Assembly: GCA_964539665.1 (NCBI GenBank)
Contig: CAZIKB010000037.1
Coordinates: 1 to 50,123, forward strand
Length of the DNA stretch: 50,123 nt
Origin: CAZIKB01 sp964539665
GTDB taxonomy: Bacteria; Zhuqueibacterota; Zhuqueibacteria; Oceanimicrobiales; Oceanimicrobiaceae
Direction: 5' to 3'
The notes under the pieces are model-generated. The model was not told the DNA's origin and made no database searches. It was given only the letters and a program-made list of their open reading frames with translations. Position numbers and translations under genes: made by a program. Shown here in pieces: positions 8,955 through 17,606 of this stretch (positions are counted from its first letter, which is position 1; each line of letters starts with the position of its first letter).

Positions 8955-10095
8955 TTTTTTCAAGTGGTAAATATACAATAAACTCTGAGCCTTTATCTTT
9001 ATTACTTTTCACTTTTACTCCCCCGCCATGCTCAGTCACAATCGCACGTACTGAAGACAACCCTAACCCCAAGCCACCTCCCATAAATTTATTCTTACTG
9101 GAACTATGGTATTTACTTTCCTGAACTTCGTAAAATTTGTCAAAAATCTTCCCCAACTCAGAATCATCAATACCGATGCCATTGTCTTTAAATCTAATAA
9201 CGCAATAATCATTCTCACTACTGGCCATAACCTGAATCTCACCATAATCGGGAGTGAATTTAATCGCATTTTGAATCAACTCTCGTACAATACCTTTAAT
9301 TTTGCTATAGTCTGCACCTATTGACAAATTATTACAATATTTTTTGAGTGTTAATATCTGATTTCTTTTTTTGGCAATTATTTGAAACTCGTTTACAATT
9401 TTTTCAAGAAATGAATTAATTTCGATAGATTCCGTAGTCAGTTCTAATGTACTATTCACAACCTGTTTTAATTCATGCATATTCGTTACGATTTCTTCTA
9501 AATCTTTGATCGCATCGAACATAACATTCAGACATTGACGTTTCTCTTCCGCAGAAAGCTGGTGGTATATTACATCATCTAATATTCCTAAATATCCTTT
9601 CAAATGGCTTACAGGTGTCCTCAATTCATGACTTGTAATTGCAATGAACTTGTCCTTCATTTTTTCAAGTTCAAGCAATTTTTTGTTAGCTGTCTGCAAA
9701 GCTTTATTTTCTTCACCTAACTGAATTTTTTCAAAACATTTTTCGGCGACATGGCGAATCTGGTCAGGCTTAATTGGCTTCAGAATAAAATCGTATGCCC
9801 CTTTTTTCATTGCTTCTATCGCGCTTTGTATTGTAGCAAATGCAGTCATAATAATGACTTCGGTATATGGATAATCTCGTTTTATTTCTTCCAGGAGTTC
9901 AACACCATGCATAATGGGCATTTTTAAATCTGTGAAAATTATCTCAAATGTTTTATCCCGCATTTGTTCTAAAGCCACGATACCGTTTTCGGCTAATTCT
10001 ATATGATAGCCTTTTGTTTTCAAGCTTCTATTGCATATATTTCTAATAATCTCTTCGTCGTCAACAATTAAAATGCTTTTGGGTTCTTCTTCCAT
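8938..10095 (-). CDS. receiver-histidine kinase hybrid protein
   Basis: Soluble signalling histidine kinase with an N-terminal receiver; no membrane segment. 385 aa. Receiver about 6-120 with DDEE, phospho-acceptor Asp56 (IFTDLKMP) and Lys in LKPIKP. A short coiled linker leads to HisKA with the phosphorylated His156 in ITSHELRTP, then HATPase_c with N-box NAIKFTP, G1 DNGIGID, F-box FDKFYE and G2 GGGLGLGL, all intact. The frame runs to a TTG at 10137, but the ATG at 10095 directly before EEEPKSILIVDDEE is the likelier start, 13 bases after the upstream gene's stop. Middle gene of a three-gene operon; probably trades phosphate between the upstream GAF-HisKA protein and the downstream HD-GYP regulator (inference). 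Confidence 0.93.
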   Translation of the reverse strand: MEEEPKSILIVDDEEIIRNICNRSLKTKGYHIELAENGIVALEQMRDKTFEIIFTDLKMPIMHGVELLEEIKRDYPYTEVIIMTAFATIQSAIEAMKKGAYDFILKPIKPDQIRHVAEKCFEKIQLGEENKALQTANKKLLELEKMKDKFIAITSHELRTPVSHLKGYLGILDDVIYHQLSAEEKRQCLNVMFDAIKDLEEIVTNMHELKQVVNSTLELTTESIEINSFLEKIVNEFQIIAKKRNQILTLKKYCNNLSIGADYSKIKGIVRELIQNAIKFTPDYGEIQVMASSENDYCVIRFKDNGIGIDDSELGKIFDKFYEVQESKYHSSSKNKFMGGGLGLGLSSVRAIVTEHGGGVKVKSNKDKGSEFIVYLPLEKNDYYD

Positions 10096-10108
10096 AGCTA
10101 ATTTACTG

Positions 10109-10996
10109 TTACTCCGCTTTCTGATTGAGAGTATCAAAATTATCTGTTTGTGCTAATTGTATAATACTTTGAAAATCAGTTATCAGCTGTTCTAATCTTC
10201 TTGCCTGTTTTTGTATTTGCTTTAAGTCGTTATAAATTGGTTCATTTTCTTCGAGATCTTCTTTTATTAAAGCGCAATAGCCACTAATTCCAGTGAGAGG
10301 CTGATTCATTTCATGGCTAATCATAGTAGCTAATTCTACAATTGATTGTAAATTATCTTTTTGTAAAACTACTTTTTCATAATCCTTTTGTAAAGAAACT
10401 AGCCCGCCGCTTTTTCTATATTCTTCATTTTCTTCTGCTACTTTTAAATTTCTCTCATAGTTGATTTCGCTCTCAATTTTTTTCGCACTTTCCACAGACC
10501 CTGCTATTTGCGCGCAAATTATTTTCATAAGTTTAACTTCGGTAGCAGAATACAAATCCGGACTATAACTTTGCACGCTGATCACGCCGACAACCCGCCC
10601 TGGAATCATTACTGGAGTAACTATAATTGATTTTGATATTTTCTGTTTATTCCCCACGGTATCGTATTCATCATGATTTAATGATTTTATTTCTGCCTCA
10701 GTCCTGTTCAAAACCATGGTTTTTCTGCTTAAAATGGCTTGACTGACAATATCCTTACGGATAGCAACAGAAACTCTTGGATATCGTAATCCTTCATCCA
10801 TGATTAATTTCAAATCCAACAAGTTTGCTTTTTCCATAAACAAACCAAAATAAAAAATATCCAAAGGAATCACTGAATTTACCAGATTGTAGATATCTAA
10901 ATCTAAATTTTCCAGTATTTCTCCAGACGAAATGGAACCACATATTTGACAGAGCACGCCTATGCGGTTTATTAGTTTTAATGCTGATTGTTCCAT
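10109..10996 (-). CDS. GAF domain protein with isolated HisKA dimerisation/phosphotransfer domain
   Basis: Soluble sensor, 295 aa. A GAF-like domain spans about 5-170 (ligand unknown), followed by a coiled-coil linker of about 175-215 and a HisKA helix pair with the H-box TMISHEMNQPLTGISGYC, phospho-acceptor His228. The protein stops at residue 295, just after the second HisKA helix, so there is no HATPase domain; the stop is a clean TGA/TAA-type end and the next gene begins 13 bp later with a receiver, so this does not look like a frameshifted kinase. It could be phosphorylated in trans by the adjacent hybrid kinase or simply dimerise with it. First gene of the operon. The family is common; the split form is less so. 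Confidence 0.85.
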   Translation of the reverse strand: MEQSALKLINRIGVLCQICGSISSGEILENLDLDIYNLVNSVIPLDIFYFGLFMEKANLLDLKLIMDEGLRYPRVSVAIRKDIVSQAILSRKTMVLNRTEAEIKSLNHDEYDTVGNKQKISKSIIVTPVMIPGRVVGVISVQSYSPDLYSATEVKLMKIICAQIAGSVESAKKIESEINYERNLKVAEENEEYRKSGGLVSLQKDYEKVVLQKDNLQSIVELATMISHEMNQPLTGISGYCALIKEDLEENEPIYNDLKQIQKQARRLEQLITDFQSIIQLAQTDNFDTLNQKAE

Positions 10997-11054
10997 AAAT
11001 TATTAACACCGGAGATATATAAATATTGTTAGAGGCAAAAAATATGATAAAAAT

Positions 11055-11069
11055 ATCAGATGATCTGAT
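11055..11069. repeat. operator-like palindrome upstream of the histidine kinase operon
   Basis: ATCAGA-TGA-TCTGAT, a perfect 6-bp inverted repeat with a 3-base spacer, about 60 bases upstream of the ATG at 10996. The size fits a dimeric regulator site. No binding protein can be named. Confidence 0.35.
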
Positions 11070-11248
11070 TTGCTAAGATGAAGAGTCTATTTTAAATATT
11101 ATCAATTCGTTCGGTTTCTTAACGCTAATATGGATGATTATACAATCAAAGCTTAATAATGAATATTTGTTTGTTTGTTCTTTTTTTATCGGCACTTTTA
11201 TTCCCTTCTAAAGCGGCTGTAAAGTATATTTTAAACAAAAATTATTTA

Positions 11249-11269
11249 AAATCAAGCATTTTTTGATTT
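11249..11269 (-). terminator. possible weak terminator after the lytic transglycosylase gene
   Basis: AAATCAA and TTGATTT form a 7-bp AT-rich stem with a 7-base loop, 21 bases past the stop at 11290. On the minus strand it is followed by a T/A-rich run rather than a clean U-tract. Weak evidence. Confidence 0.3.
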
Positions 11270-11289
11270 AATGGTTATGTTCATCACAC

Positions 11290-11997
11290 TCAAAGTGCTA
11301 AAGTTTTGAATTCTTCATATAGCAATAAAACATGCGGTATATAATTACTGGTTCCTGTCCATAGAATTCCTTCTGCTTTATTATTGGCCACCCATATTGC
11401 TGCTTTTTTTTCGCCGCCATTGTACGCAGCGAGACCGCCTTCCAAACCATACATGTTTATCAGTGAAGATAGTTTACGGCTACCGATTCTAACATTGTAA
11501 ATTGGATTGAATAGAATTTCCGTTGCAGAAGTCCAGGTGATATATTCATAATGAGCAATCCACAAGCCTGTAGTAGGCATAATTTGCATTAATCCCATGG
11601 CTCCAGCTTCAGATACAATCTCCGGGTCCCAGGAGCCACCACTTTCTTGAGTGATGGTTGCGCACAACAAATCCACATCTAAATTTGTATATTTAACACT
11701 CATGTTATAAATTTCTTCAGCTATTTCATATTTCATGCTGGAAGGCATATCATCATTATATTTTCTTATGATGTCCATAACTTTTTGAATATTATATTGA
11801 CGCACACTATCAACATTCATAGCGGCCCGAATATCTTGTAAAGTTTTTTCTAAGGCCACAAGTTTGGAAGTTTTTTTAACAGGGTTAACAACTACCTTAT
11901 AATAAAAAGCCACAATCACTATTACGACTACGACCAGGCCTAATCCCTTTAATATCTTTGGGCTTATCGCAATAACTTTATTTATATTATTAGACAT
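11290..11997 (-). CDS. membrane-anchored lytic transglycosylase (SLT family)
   Basis: Peptidoglycan-cleaving enzyme, 235 aa. One N-terminal membrane segment (about 17-36) places the rest in the periplasm. The SLT catalytic domain covers about 105-225: catalytic Glu118 in ITQESGGSW, then GAMGLMQIMPTT, and AAYNGG, the ordered motifs of Slt70/MltC-type enzymes. A strong AAGGAGG ribosome site lies 6 bases before the ATG. Last gene of the operon headed by the SpoIIE-type phosphatase. Its place after mlaD and the lipoprotein gene suggests envelope maintenance or opening the wall for a trans-envelope complex; which of these is not decided by the sequence. Confidence 0.92.
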   Translation of the reverse strand: MSNNINKVIAISPKILKGLGLVVVVIVIVAFYYKVVVNPVKKTSKLVALEKTLQDIRAAMNVDSVRQYNIQKVMDIIRKYNDDMPSSMKYEIAEEIYNMSVKYTNLDVDLLCATITQESGGSWDPEIVSEAGAMGLMQIMPTTGLWIAHYEYITWTSATEILFNPIYNVRIGSRKLSSLINMYGLEGGLAAYNGGEKKAAIWVANNKAEGILWTGTSNYIPHVLLLYEEFKTLAL

Positions 11998-12003
11998 TAA
12001 CTG

Positions 12004-12010
12004 CCTCCTT
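12004..12010 (-). promoter_or_regulatory. strong ribosome binding site fixing the transglycosylase start
   Basis: AAGGAGG on the minus strand, 6 bases before ATG 11997. It is one of the few full-strength Shine-Dalgarno sequences in this window, where many genes have weak ones. Confidence 0.7.
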
Positions 12011-12060
12011 TACACCGATAAATAGAAATTTAAATAATCGATCATCAAACGCTTTATAGA

Positions 12061-12672
12061 TTAAATATTACTCAATTTAAGACTTTGCTTAATTTCTTCA
12101 ATTGACTTGCTGATAACTTTGTTCAAACTTTCACTTATTGCTTTAACAACTTCCAAAGGATCCTTTTTTAATGCAGGAAATTTTTCAGTTATTACATTTT
12201 CCCATACAACCTCTGAAGTTTCAGGATGTTGCAACTGAAATTCCAGTGAAACCAGACCATACCAGGCATCGCTTTCATCCCACTCCTCGAACGCCTGGAT
12301 TCGCCCTTTTAAAACATAATCAATTTTTGAGGTAGAAGGTAATCTAACGACTTTTTGGAAGACGCCTGACGCCCGATATTGTTTAAATAATCTTTCAGTG
12401 ATAATTTTTTTCGGAGGCGCGATCCACCGGCGGTAGTGATCATAGTGAACTTCATAGACAGAATTACGGTAGACAATTTTATCGCTTTCATAAAGAATAT
12501 CAGAAGTAATCTGCGCAATGCCAATTGTTAATGGGATAATGTGATTATTCTGAGTATTCATATTCCCCATTTCATAATCAATACGATAATAATTAGTTGG
12601 AGGCACTCCTCCACAATTGCATAAAAAAACAATAATTAAGACATACGCAGCATCTAAAATATTATATTTCAT
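12061..12672 (-). CDS. ABC transport auxiliary lipoprotein (PqiC/ABC_trans_aux-like)
   Basis: 203 aa. A hydrophobic N-terminus (about 8-18) runs into a Cys-Asn-Cys-Gly-Gly stretch (residues 18-22) and then PPTNYYRIDYE, the start typical of the outer-membrane auxiliary lipoproteins found with MCE transporters. The lipobox is not canonical, so lipidation at Cys18 or Cys20 is probable rather than certain. The rest is predicted mixed alpha/beta with WIAPPKK, as in the family. GAGGA precedes the ATG. It sits between mlaD and the transglycosylase gene; expected role is to help the MCE complex contact the outer membrane. No MlaC- or MlaA-like gene is in the window. Confidence 0.78.
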   Translation of the reverse strand: MKYNILDAAYVLIIVFLCNCGGVPPTNYYRIDYEMGNMNTQNNHIIPLTIGIAQITSDILYESDKIVYRNSVYEVHYDHYRRWIAPPKKIITERLFKQYRASGVFQKVVRLPSTSKIDYVLKGRIQAFEEWDESDAWYGLVSLEFQLQHPETSEVVWENVITEKFPALKKDPLEVVKAISESLNKVISKSIEEIKQSLKLSNI

Positions 12673-12706
12673 TCACTATTCCTCAAAAATAAATTTGAAT
12701 AAAATT

Positions 12707-13603
12707 TTACGGAATTTTTCTTTCTGGTTGTGCGACTTTTCTAACCAACAACCACGGCCTTTCTTTTACTATTCGTGTAAATTCTTCTAAATTCTGCGAA
12801 GCAAATTGAAAATTCTCCATAATTTCAACAATATTAGTACTATTCGAAGTCATCATGTTATCCAGGATGGACAGAGTTGTTCTAAAGTCAGATATTAGTT
12901 GACCTGTTTCTTTCGCGGTTTTTTCTAATTGGATTATTGTCTCATCAAAATTGACTTTGTTATTACTCACCATTTCGTTCATATCGCCGCTTAGATTGGC
13001 AAGGTGACCAGTCAGATTTTCCAGGTTTTTCACAATATTCAACAATTCCTTTTGTCCATCTGTAATCAGGCTATCTGTATTTGCAAGTATTGAAGATAGA
13101 TGAGCCTGATTTTCCACGCTAAAGACCTCAATTGTTCGATTAACTAATTCTTGCACCTGTGCACTGATTTCTCCAAAGGGTTCGGCCATTTGCGTAAAAC
13201 TCAGAACTTCTTTGCTATCTAATAAACTTCCAGGCCGCAAGTAATTAGCGTCATGTGAGCCGCTGGATATTTCAATGTGTGGATTAGTCATTATTCCAAC
13301 TGATGTAACATAAGCTTTCGAGTCCACTTTCACCGGGGTTTTATCGTCGATTTTTATTTTAAGTGTAATCTTTGTTCTATTATTTTCAGGCAGCGCCATT
13401 TCCGTGACATAGCCAACATCCATTCCTCCATATTTTACTACCGAGCCAATTGAAATTCCGCCAATATATTGCAAATAGGTGTGGTACTCTTTCATGTTAT
13501 CTCCGAAATCAATTCCGAAAATAGCAAATAAAAATATCATGAAAATAGCAACACTCGCAACTATCATTAAACCTGTCTTAATTTCATTTGTATTATAATC
13601 CAT
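12707..13603 (-). CDS. mlaD: MCE-domain substrate-binding protein of a lipid ABC transporter
   Basis: 298 aa, one N-terminal membrane anchor (about 12-31) then a single MCE domain (about 38-120: YLQYIGGISIGSVVKYGGMD, VTSVGIMTNPHIEIS), and a long helical tail (about 150-290) of the kind that forms the hydrophobic tunnel or bundle in MCE hexamers. Periplasmic. It would receive lipids from or pass them to the MlaE permease. AGGAGA stands before the ATG at 13603; a neighbouring ATG at 13607 is out of frame. 17 bp separate it from mlaF. Confidence 0.9.
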   Translation of the reverse strand: MDYNTNEIKTGLMIVASVAIFMIFLFAIFGIDFGDNMKEYHTYLQYIGGISIGSVVKYGGMDVGYVTEMALPENNRTKITLKIKIDDKTPVKVDSKAYVTSVGIMTNPHIEISSGSHDANYLRPGSLLDSKEVLSFTQMAEPFGEISAQVQELVNRTIEVFSVENQAHLSSILANTDSLITDGQKELLNIVKNLENLTGHLANLSGDMNEMVSNNKVNFDETIIQLEKTAKETGQLISDFRTTLSILDNMMTSNSTNIVEIMENFQFASQNLEEFTRIVKERPWLLVRKVAQPERKIP

Positions 13604-13620
13604 GCATCTCTCCTATGTGG

Positions 13621-14412
13621 CTAAGTTTGACCAGTAAGTGCATTCATAAATTTTTCCCGGTCAATCTCCTCGTTATCAGGTTCACGATTAAAAAACTGCT
13701 GAATTGCCGGAACAGGGTTATTTTTAAACTCATCAATGGTTCCGACAGCTAAAATCTTGCCATCATGCATCATGGCAATGCGGTCAGCAATTATTTCTAC
13801 TGATGCTAATTCATGAGTAACGGCTACTATCGTCATTTTGAAAGCTTTTTTAAGTTTAACAATCAATTGGTCAATACCGGCCGCAACCACCGGGTCTAAG
13901 CCCGCGGATGGTTCATCACAAAATAAAATTTCCGGATCCATGGCTAATGAACGCGCCAGACCAGCTCGTTTCTTCATGCCGCCTGACAACTGGGATGGCT
14001 TAAATTTTTCGAAACCTGAAAGCCCTACTAAATCTAATTTCATATTTGTCATTATTTTAATAGTGCTTTCTTCCAGTTTGGTGTGTTCTCTTAATGGTAA
14101 AGCTACATTATCACCAATGGTCATGGAGTTAAATAATGCTGCGGATTGAAAAAGCATTCCCATTTTTTTTAAAATTTCAACTTTTTCTTGTTCGCTCATC
14201 AAGATTATATCACGACCTTTGATGAATATTTTTCCACTGGTTGGATTCGAGAGCCCAATCATATGTCTAAGCAGGGTACTTTTACCACAACCAGATTTCC
14301 CCAATATCGCGATAGACTCTCCTTGATAAACATCCAAATTAACGCCATTTAAAATCGTTCTGGCGCCATAATTTACGACTAAGTCTTTTATTTTTATAAG
14401 AGGTTCTTCCAT
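13621..14412 (-). CDS. mlaF: ATP-binding subunit of MCE-type lipid transporter
   Basis: ABC ATPase that powers the MlaE permease. 263 aa. Walker A GKSGCGKST (about 38-46), Q-loop at LFQSAALF, signature LSGGMKKR, Walker B ILFCDEPSAGLDP, and H-loop VTHELAS are all intact. The frame opens at a TTG (14418) immediately after the mlaE stop, but the ATG at 14412 is preferred. The C-terminal tail (VPAIQQFFNREPDNEE) resembles that of MlaF-like ATPases. Cytoplasmic; partner subunits are encoded on both sides. Confidence 0.93.
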   Translation of the reverse strand: MEEPLIKIKDLVVNYGARTILNGVNLDVYQGESIAILGKSGCGKSTLLRHMIGLSNPTSGKIFIKGRDIILMSEQEKVEILKKMGMLFQSAALFNSMTIGDNVALPLREHTKLEESTIKIMTNMKLDLVGLSGFEKFKPSQLSGGMKKRAGLARSLAMDPEILFCDEPSAGLDPVVAAGIDQLIVKLKKAFKMTIVAVTHELASVEIIADRIAMMHDGKILAVGTIDEFKNNPVPAIQQFFNREPDNEEIDREKFMNALTGQT

Positions 14413-14418
14413 AACCAA

Positions 14419-15222
14419 CTAAAAAGCTGAATAAAACAAGCCCGTGAAAAATACATCGGCAGCAATTATTAAAAAGATAGAAGTTACGACAGATTGAGTG
14501 GTTGACTTTCCCACACCTTCCGCACCGCCTTCAACATTGAATCCTTCGTAACTGCCAATATTGGCAATAATTAGAGCAAAAAATACACTTTTCACCAGAC
14601 CGCTCAACACGTCCTTAAATAATAAAGCTTCCGTTGTTTGATTTATATATCGAATACTTGTTAGATCCAGAGTCAACATCGAAATTACATATCCACCCAA
14701 TATTCCGATGAAATCTGCAATTATTGTGAGACATGGAACCATTATTACCATTGCTAATGTTCTGGGCACAACTAAGAACTTAACGGGATTAAATCCCATA
14801 GTCTTGAGTGCATCAATCTCTTCCGAAACCTTCATGGTACCGATTTCTGCTGTAATTGCTGAACCATTCCGCCCGGTGATTATAATAGCTGTTAAAAGTG
14901 GGGAGAGTTCTCGGGTTATTGATACAGCAACAAAATTTGCCACATAAATAGTTACTCCAAATTGTGCCAATTGATATGCCGATTGCATTGCAATTATAAG
15001 ACCCACAAAAAAAGCAATCAGGCAGACAATGGGAATTGACTCATAGCCGATTTTTACCATCTGCTCAATAGTACTCTTCCAGCCGAATCTTTGCCCTTTC
15101 ATTGGCGCTACAATAGTCCAGTAGAAAGTCTGGCCGCCAAGTTTTATTATACGGTTCAGATGGCCTAAAAAATGAAAGGCTCCCCGACCGATCCTGCCAA
15201 AAATTTTAATTACAAATGTCAT
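14419..15222 (-). CDS. mlaE: MlaE-family permease
   Basis: Inner-membrane subunit of the MCE lipid transporter, 267 aa with about five to six hydrophobic segments. Family hallmarks: IVCLIAFFVGLIIAMQSAY, the RELSPLLTAIIITGRNGSA stretch, EIGTMKVSEEIDALKTMGFNP, and the C-terminal NVEGGAEGVGKSTTQSVV. The start ATG at 15222 is one base past the STAS gene's stop, so the two are probably translationally coupled. The N-terminal amphipathic part contains FHFLGHLNRIIKLGG. Confidence 0.94.
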   Translation of the reverse strand: MTFVIKIFGRIGRGAFHFLGHLNRIIKLGGQTFYWTIVAPMKGQRFGWKSTIEQMVKIGYESIPIVCLIAFFVGLIIAMQSAYQLAQFGVTIYVANFVAVSITRELSPLLTAIIITGRNGSAITAEIGTMKVSEEIDALKTMGFNPVKFLVVPRTLAMVIMVPCLTIIADFIGILGGYVISMLTLDLTSIRYINQTTEALLFKDVLSGLVKSVFFALIIANIGSYEGFNVEGGAEGVGKSTTQSVVTSIFLIIAADVFFTGLFYSAF

Positions 15223-15223
15223 A

Positions 15224-15559
15224 TTAGTCTATATTTTTCCTGGCTTCTTCAAGAGTAGTATATATATCAAAGACTTTATCTAATCTACTCAGTTCGAAAA
15301 CATCCTTCACAGCGTCACGCAAATTTGCTAACCTTAATTTACCACTGTATTTTCCAACCTGTTGGAGCGCTTCCACCAGAGTTGCTATCCCCGAACTGTC
15401 CATATATTTCACATTACGTAAATCAACTAAAATTGCTTTTTCTTTAACTTTAGTTAATTCGAGCAGTTCTTTCCTTAGTTTAGGCGAAGAATACAAGTCA
15501 ACTTCACCATCGACTTCGACAATTTTCACCGATTTTTGAGTTTTGATCCTGACATCCAT
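15224..15559 (-). CDS. STAS-domain protein (anti-sigma-factor antagonist / MlaB-like)
   Basis: 111 aa, a single STAS domain. The phosphorylatable site DSSG is at residues 54-57, with Ser55 at the position phosphorylated in SpoIIAA/RsbV. The gene sits between an RsbW-like kinase gene (TAATG overlap of 1 base) and mlaE (1-base gap). Two roles are possible and not exclusive: antagonist in a partner switch, or the MlaB subunit that binds MlaF in the transporter. In Enterobacteria mlaB is at the other end of the mla operon and has no kinase beside it. The position here favours a STAS protein that links the two. Confidence 0.92.
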   Translation of the reverse strand: MDVRIKTQKSVKIVEVDGEVDLYSSPKLRKELLELTKVKEKAILVDLRNVKYMDSSGIATLVEALQQVGKYSGKLRLANLRDAVKDVFELSRLDKVFDIYTTLEEARKNID

Positions 15560-15978
15560 TAGGGCCTCTTCTTTCCTGGCAAATATTTGGCCAAGGTTAA
15601 TTCATTACACTCTTCGAGAGTGTTGTTATAATAGACTTTATCCATCGTACTTTTTATTATATGCACTCCAAGTCCACCTGGTCTTATATCATTTAATGCC
15701 CTGGATTTGATTTTATCCGGATTTACTTTTTCTCCGAAATCCCGTAGGATCACTTCCAAGCGATCATCCAATAATTTGAAAATTATGACTATCGGTTTGT
15801 TTTGATCGCTGTTATAGGCATGCTTAATAATATTTGAAGCAGCCTCATCTACCGCAAGAATTACTGCATTTGTATCTTCTTGAGAAAAATTACATATAGT
15901 ACACAAATGAGAAACTCCGGAGCGAACAATTTTTAATAACTTTGGATTACTTGGTAATTTAATTTCAATTTCATCCAC
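15559..15978 (-). CDS. RsbW-like serine kinase / anti-sigma factor (HATPase fold)
   Basis: 139 aa, GHKL ATPase fold alone. N-box AVDEAASNIIKHAY, G1 region LRDFGEKV, and G2 region GGLGVHIIKSTMD can be seen. Such proteins phosphorylate the STAS partner on the DSSG serine and bind either it or a target. Start is a GTG at 15978, chosen because GGAG is 8 bases upstream and no in-frame ATG fits. The downstream gene overlaps by one base. No sigma factor of the sigB/sigF type is encoded in this operon, so the target may be something else, including the Mla complex. Confidence 0.92.
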   Translation of the reverse strand: MDEIEIKLPSNPKLLKIVRSGVSHLCTICNFSQEDTNAVILAVDEAASNIIKHAYNSDQNKPIVIIFKLLDDRLEVILRDFGEKVNPDKIKSRALNDIRPGGLGVHIIKSTMDKVYYNNTLEECNELTLAKYLPGKKRP

Positions 15979-15985
15979 AAAAGTT

Positions 15986-15990
15986 TCTCC
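15986..15990 (-). promoter_or_regulatory. ribosome binding site that selects the GTG start of the RsbW-like gene
   Basis: GGAGA on the minus strand, about 8 bases before GTG 15978. The ATG four bases further down is out of frame. Confidence 0.6.
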
Positions 15991-16024
15991 AATTGTATCA
16001 AAAATTTATATTAAGAGCAATTTT

Positions 16025-17362
16025 TTATTGCCATTTAAGAGCAACAATGGTTAAATCATCAAATTGTTCTGTATTTTTGGAAAATCTCAAAACATCACGT
16101 ATAAGTCCCGAAACGAGTTCATCAACAGATTCTCTCGGTTGAGATAATTTCTCTAAAGTACGTTTTAATGTATATAATTGGTCGGATTCATTTTTTGCAT
16201 CTGTTATTCCATCAGTAATTAAGACTATATAATCTCCTTTATTTAATTGCACTGATCTTTCTTGAATTTTGATTCCTGGTGCAATTCCAAGAGGTTCAGA
16301 TTCACCCTCTTTCAATAATTCAAGCTGGCCAGAATTAGCATAGATTCTTATGAATGGAATATGGCCGGCATTTGCATAGGTGAAAGTCCCGTCTGATGCA
16401 TTTAATATTCCGTATTGAAATGTTACAAACATTCCCCGACGGCTGCGGTCTACCAATATTTTGTTTAAAGCTTTAAGAACCTGGGATGGGTATTTATAAA
16501 TTTGGGTATTAATGCGAAAGTCACTTACAAATCGAGCCATAAAAAGCGCTGCTGGCACCCCTTTACCAGTTACATCCCCAATTGCCACACCGATAGTATT
16601 ATCACTAAATTCAATGAAATCGAAGAAATCTCCGCCAACAGAAGCTGCCGGCAGACTTTTCGCCGCTACCGAAAATTTTTGATGTGGAGAATGAGGAAAG
16701 GATTCAGGCATAAAACTTTGCTGTATGAATTTTGCGGATTCCAGTTGTTGCTCAAGTTTCTGCCTTTCTAATTTTAATTTATACATGCGAGCATGTTCAA
16801 TCGCCATGGCAACCTGGCGGCAAAAAGTAGAAAATAATTCTAAGTCATCGTCATTAAATGCCTGACCATCTAATCGATTCAGTACTTCAGCTACACCTAT
16901 GATTTTGTTTTTTATCATTAGCGGTGCAGCTAATATGGAACTGGTCTTAAATCCAGTATAATTATCAACTTTAGAAGCAAATCGCTCATCACTTAATGCA
17001 TCCTGAACTATTTGTGGTGTGCCGTGTTGCGCTACCCAACCAGCAACGCCTTCCCCCATTTTTAACTCCATAGTGTTTTTAATTTGCGCACCTACTTTTC
17101 CAAGCGCTACTTTGCATTCTAAAACATTCTTTTCTTCGTTTAATAGCATTACAGAGCTGGCTTCAGCTTTCATAACGCTTTGAGCTTTCTCCATTACCAA
17201 AACGAGGAGTTTATCCAATTCAACAGTAGAATTGATGATAATGCTAACTTCGATTAAGCTCGAAAGGTCATTAACTTTTGCACGTAAATTATTGAGCTCA
17301 TTCTTTACATCAGTATAATCGTCAAGTTCGGCAAGCTGCTCTGTTTGGTTTAAATCTGTCAT
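16025..17362 (-). CDS. GAF-domain PP2C phosphatase (RsbU/SpoIIE family)
   Basis: Serine phosphatase that would dephosphorylate the STAS protein. 445 aa: N-terminal coiled coil (about 15-40), GAF domain (about 42-192, with SSILAAPLMIKNKIIGVAEV), a connecting helix (195-225), and a SpoIIE/PP2C domain (about 228-445) with metal-binding residues in GGDFFDF (243-249) and GDVTGKG (262-268), and later DGITDA and DDLTIVALK. No membrane segment: it senses a soluble signal through GAF. First gene of the operon; promoter in 17363-17744 not firmly identified. Confidence 0.94.
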   Translation of the reverse strand: MTDLNQTEQLAELDDYTDVKNELNNLRAKVNDLSSLIEVSIIINSTVELDKLLVLVMEKAQSVMKAEASSVMLLNEEKNVLECKVALGKVGAQIKNTMELKMGEGVAGWVAQHGTPQIVQDALSDERFASKVDNYTGFKTSSILAAPLMIKNKIIGVAEVLNRLDGQAFNDDDLELFSTFCRQVAMAIEHARMYKLKLERQKLEQQLESAKFIQQSFMPESFPHSPHQKFSVAAKSLPAASVGGDFFDFIEFSDNTIGVAIGDVTGKGVPAALFMARFVSDFRINTQIYKYPSQVLKALNKILVDRSRRGMFVTFQYGILNASDGTFTYANAGHIPFIRIYANSGQLELLKEGESEPLGIAPGIKIQERSVQLNKGDYIVLITDGITDAKNESDQLYTLKRTLEKLSQPRESVDELVSGLIRDVLRFSKNTEQFDDLTIVALKWQ

Positions 17363-17606
17363 CCTAAAGTATTGATTTTAAAATTATACTATGGAATTAT
17401 GGTTTAAAAAGATATAATAATCCATTCTCAAATGCAAGGAAAAAAAAGAAACACAAATATTGTATATTTTTAATAAAATTATAAATTGTATAAATATTTA
17501 CTGAAATAGAAGAGATATTTTGTCCAAATTCCGAACACCTGATTCAAAACGACACAATATGATTTCACCAAATTAAAAATACGCAAATCCTCCCTAACGT
17601 ATGTAA

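Larger units (their letters stand above)
10997..11289. other. intergenic region upstream of the histidine kinase operon
   Basis: 293 bases with no convincing gene. It must contain the promoter of the GAF-HisKA operon and the end of the Mla operon transcript. Visible items: a minus-strand TATAAT at 11142-11137 without a good -35; a 6-3-6 palindrome at 11055-11069; and a weak stem at 11249-11269. No -24/-12 promoter was found on the minus strand. Confidence 0.5.
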
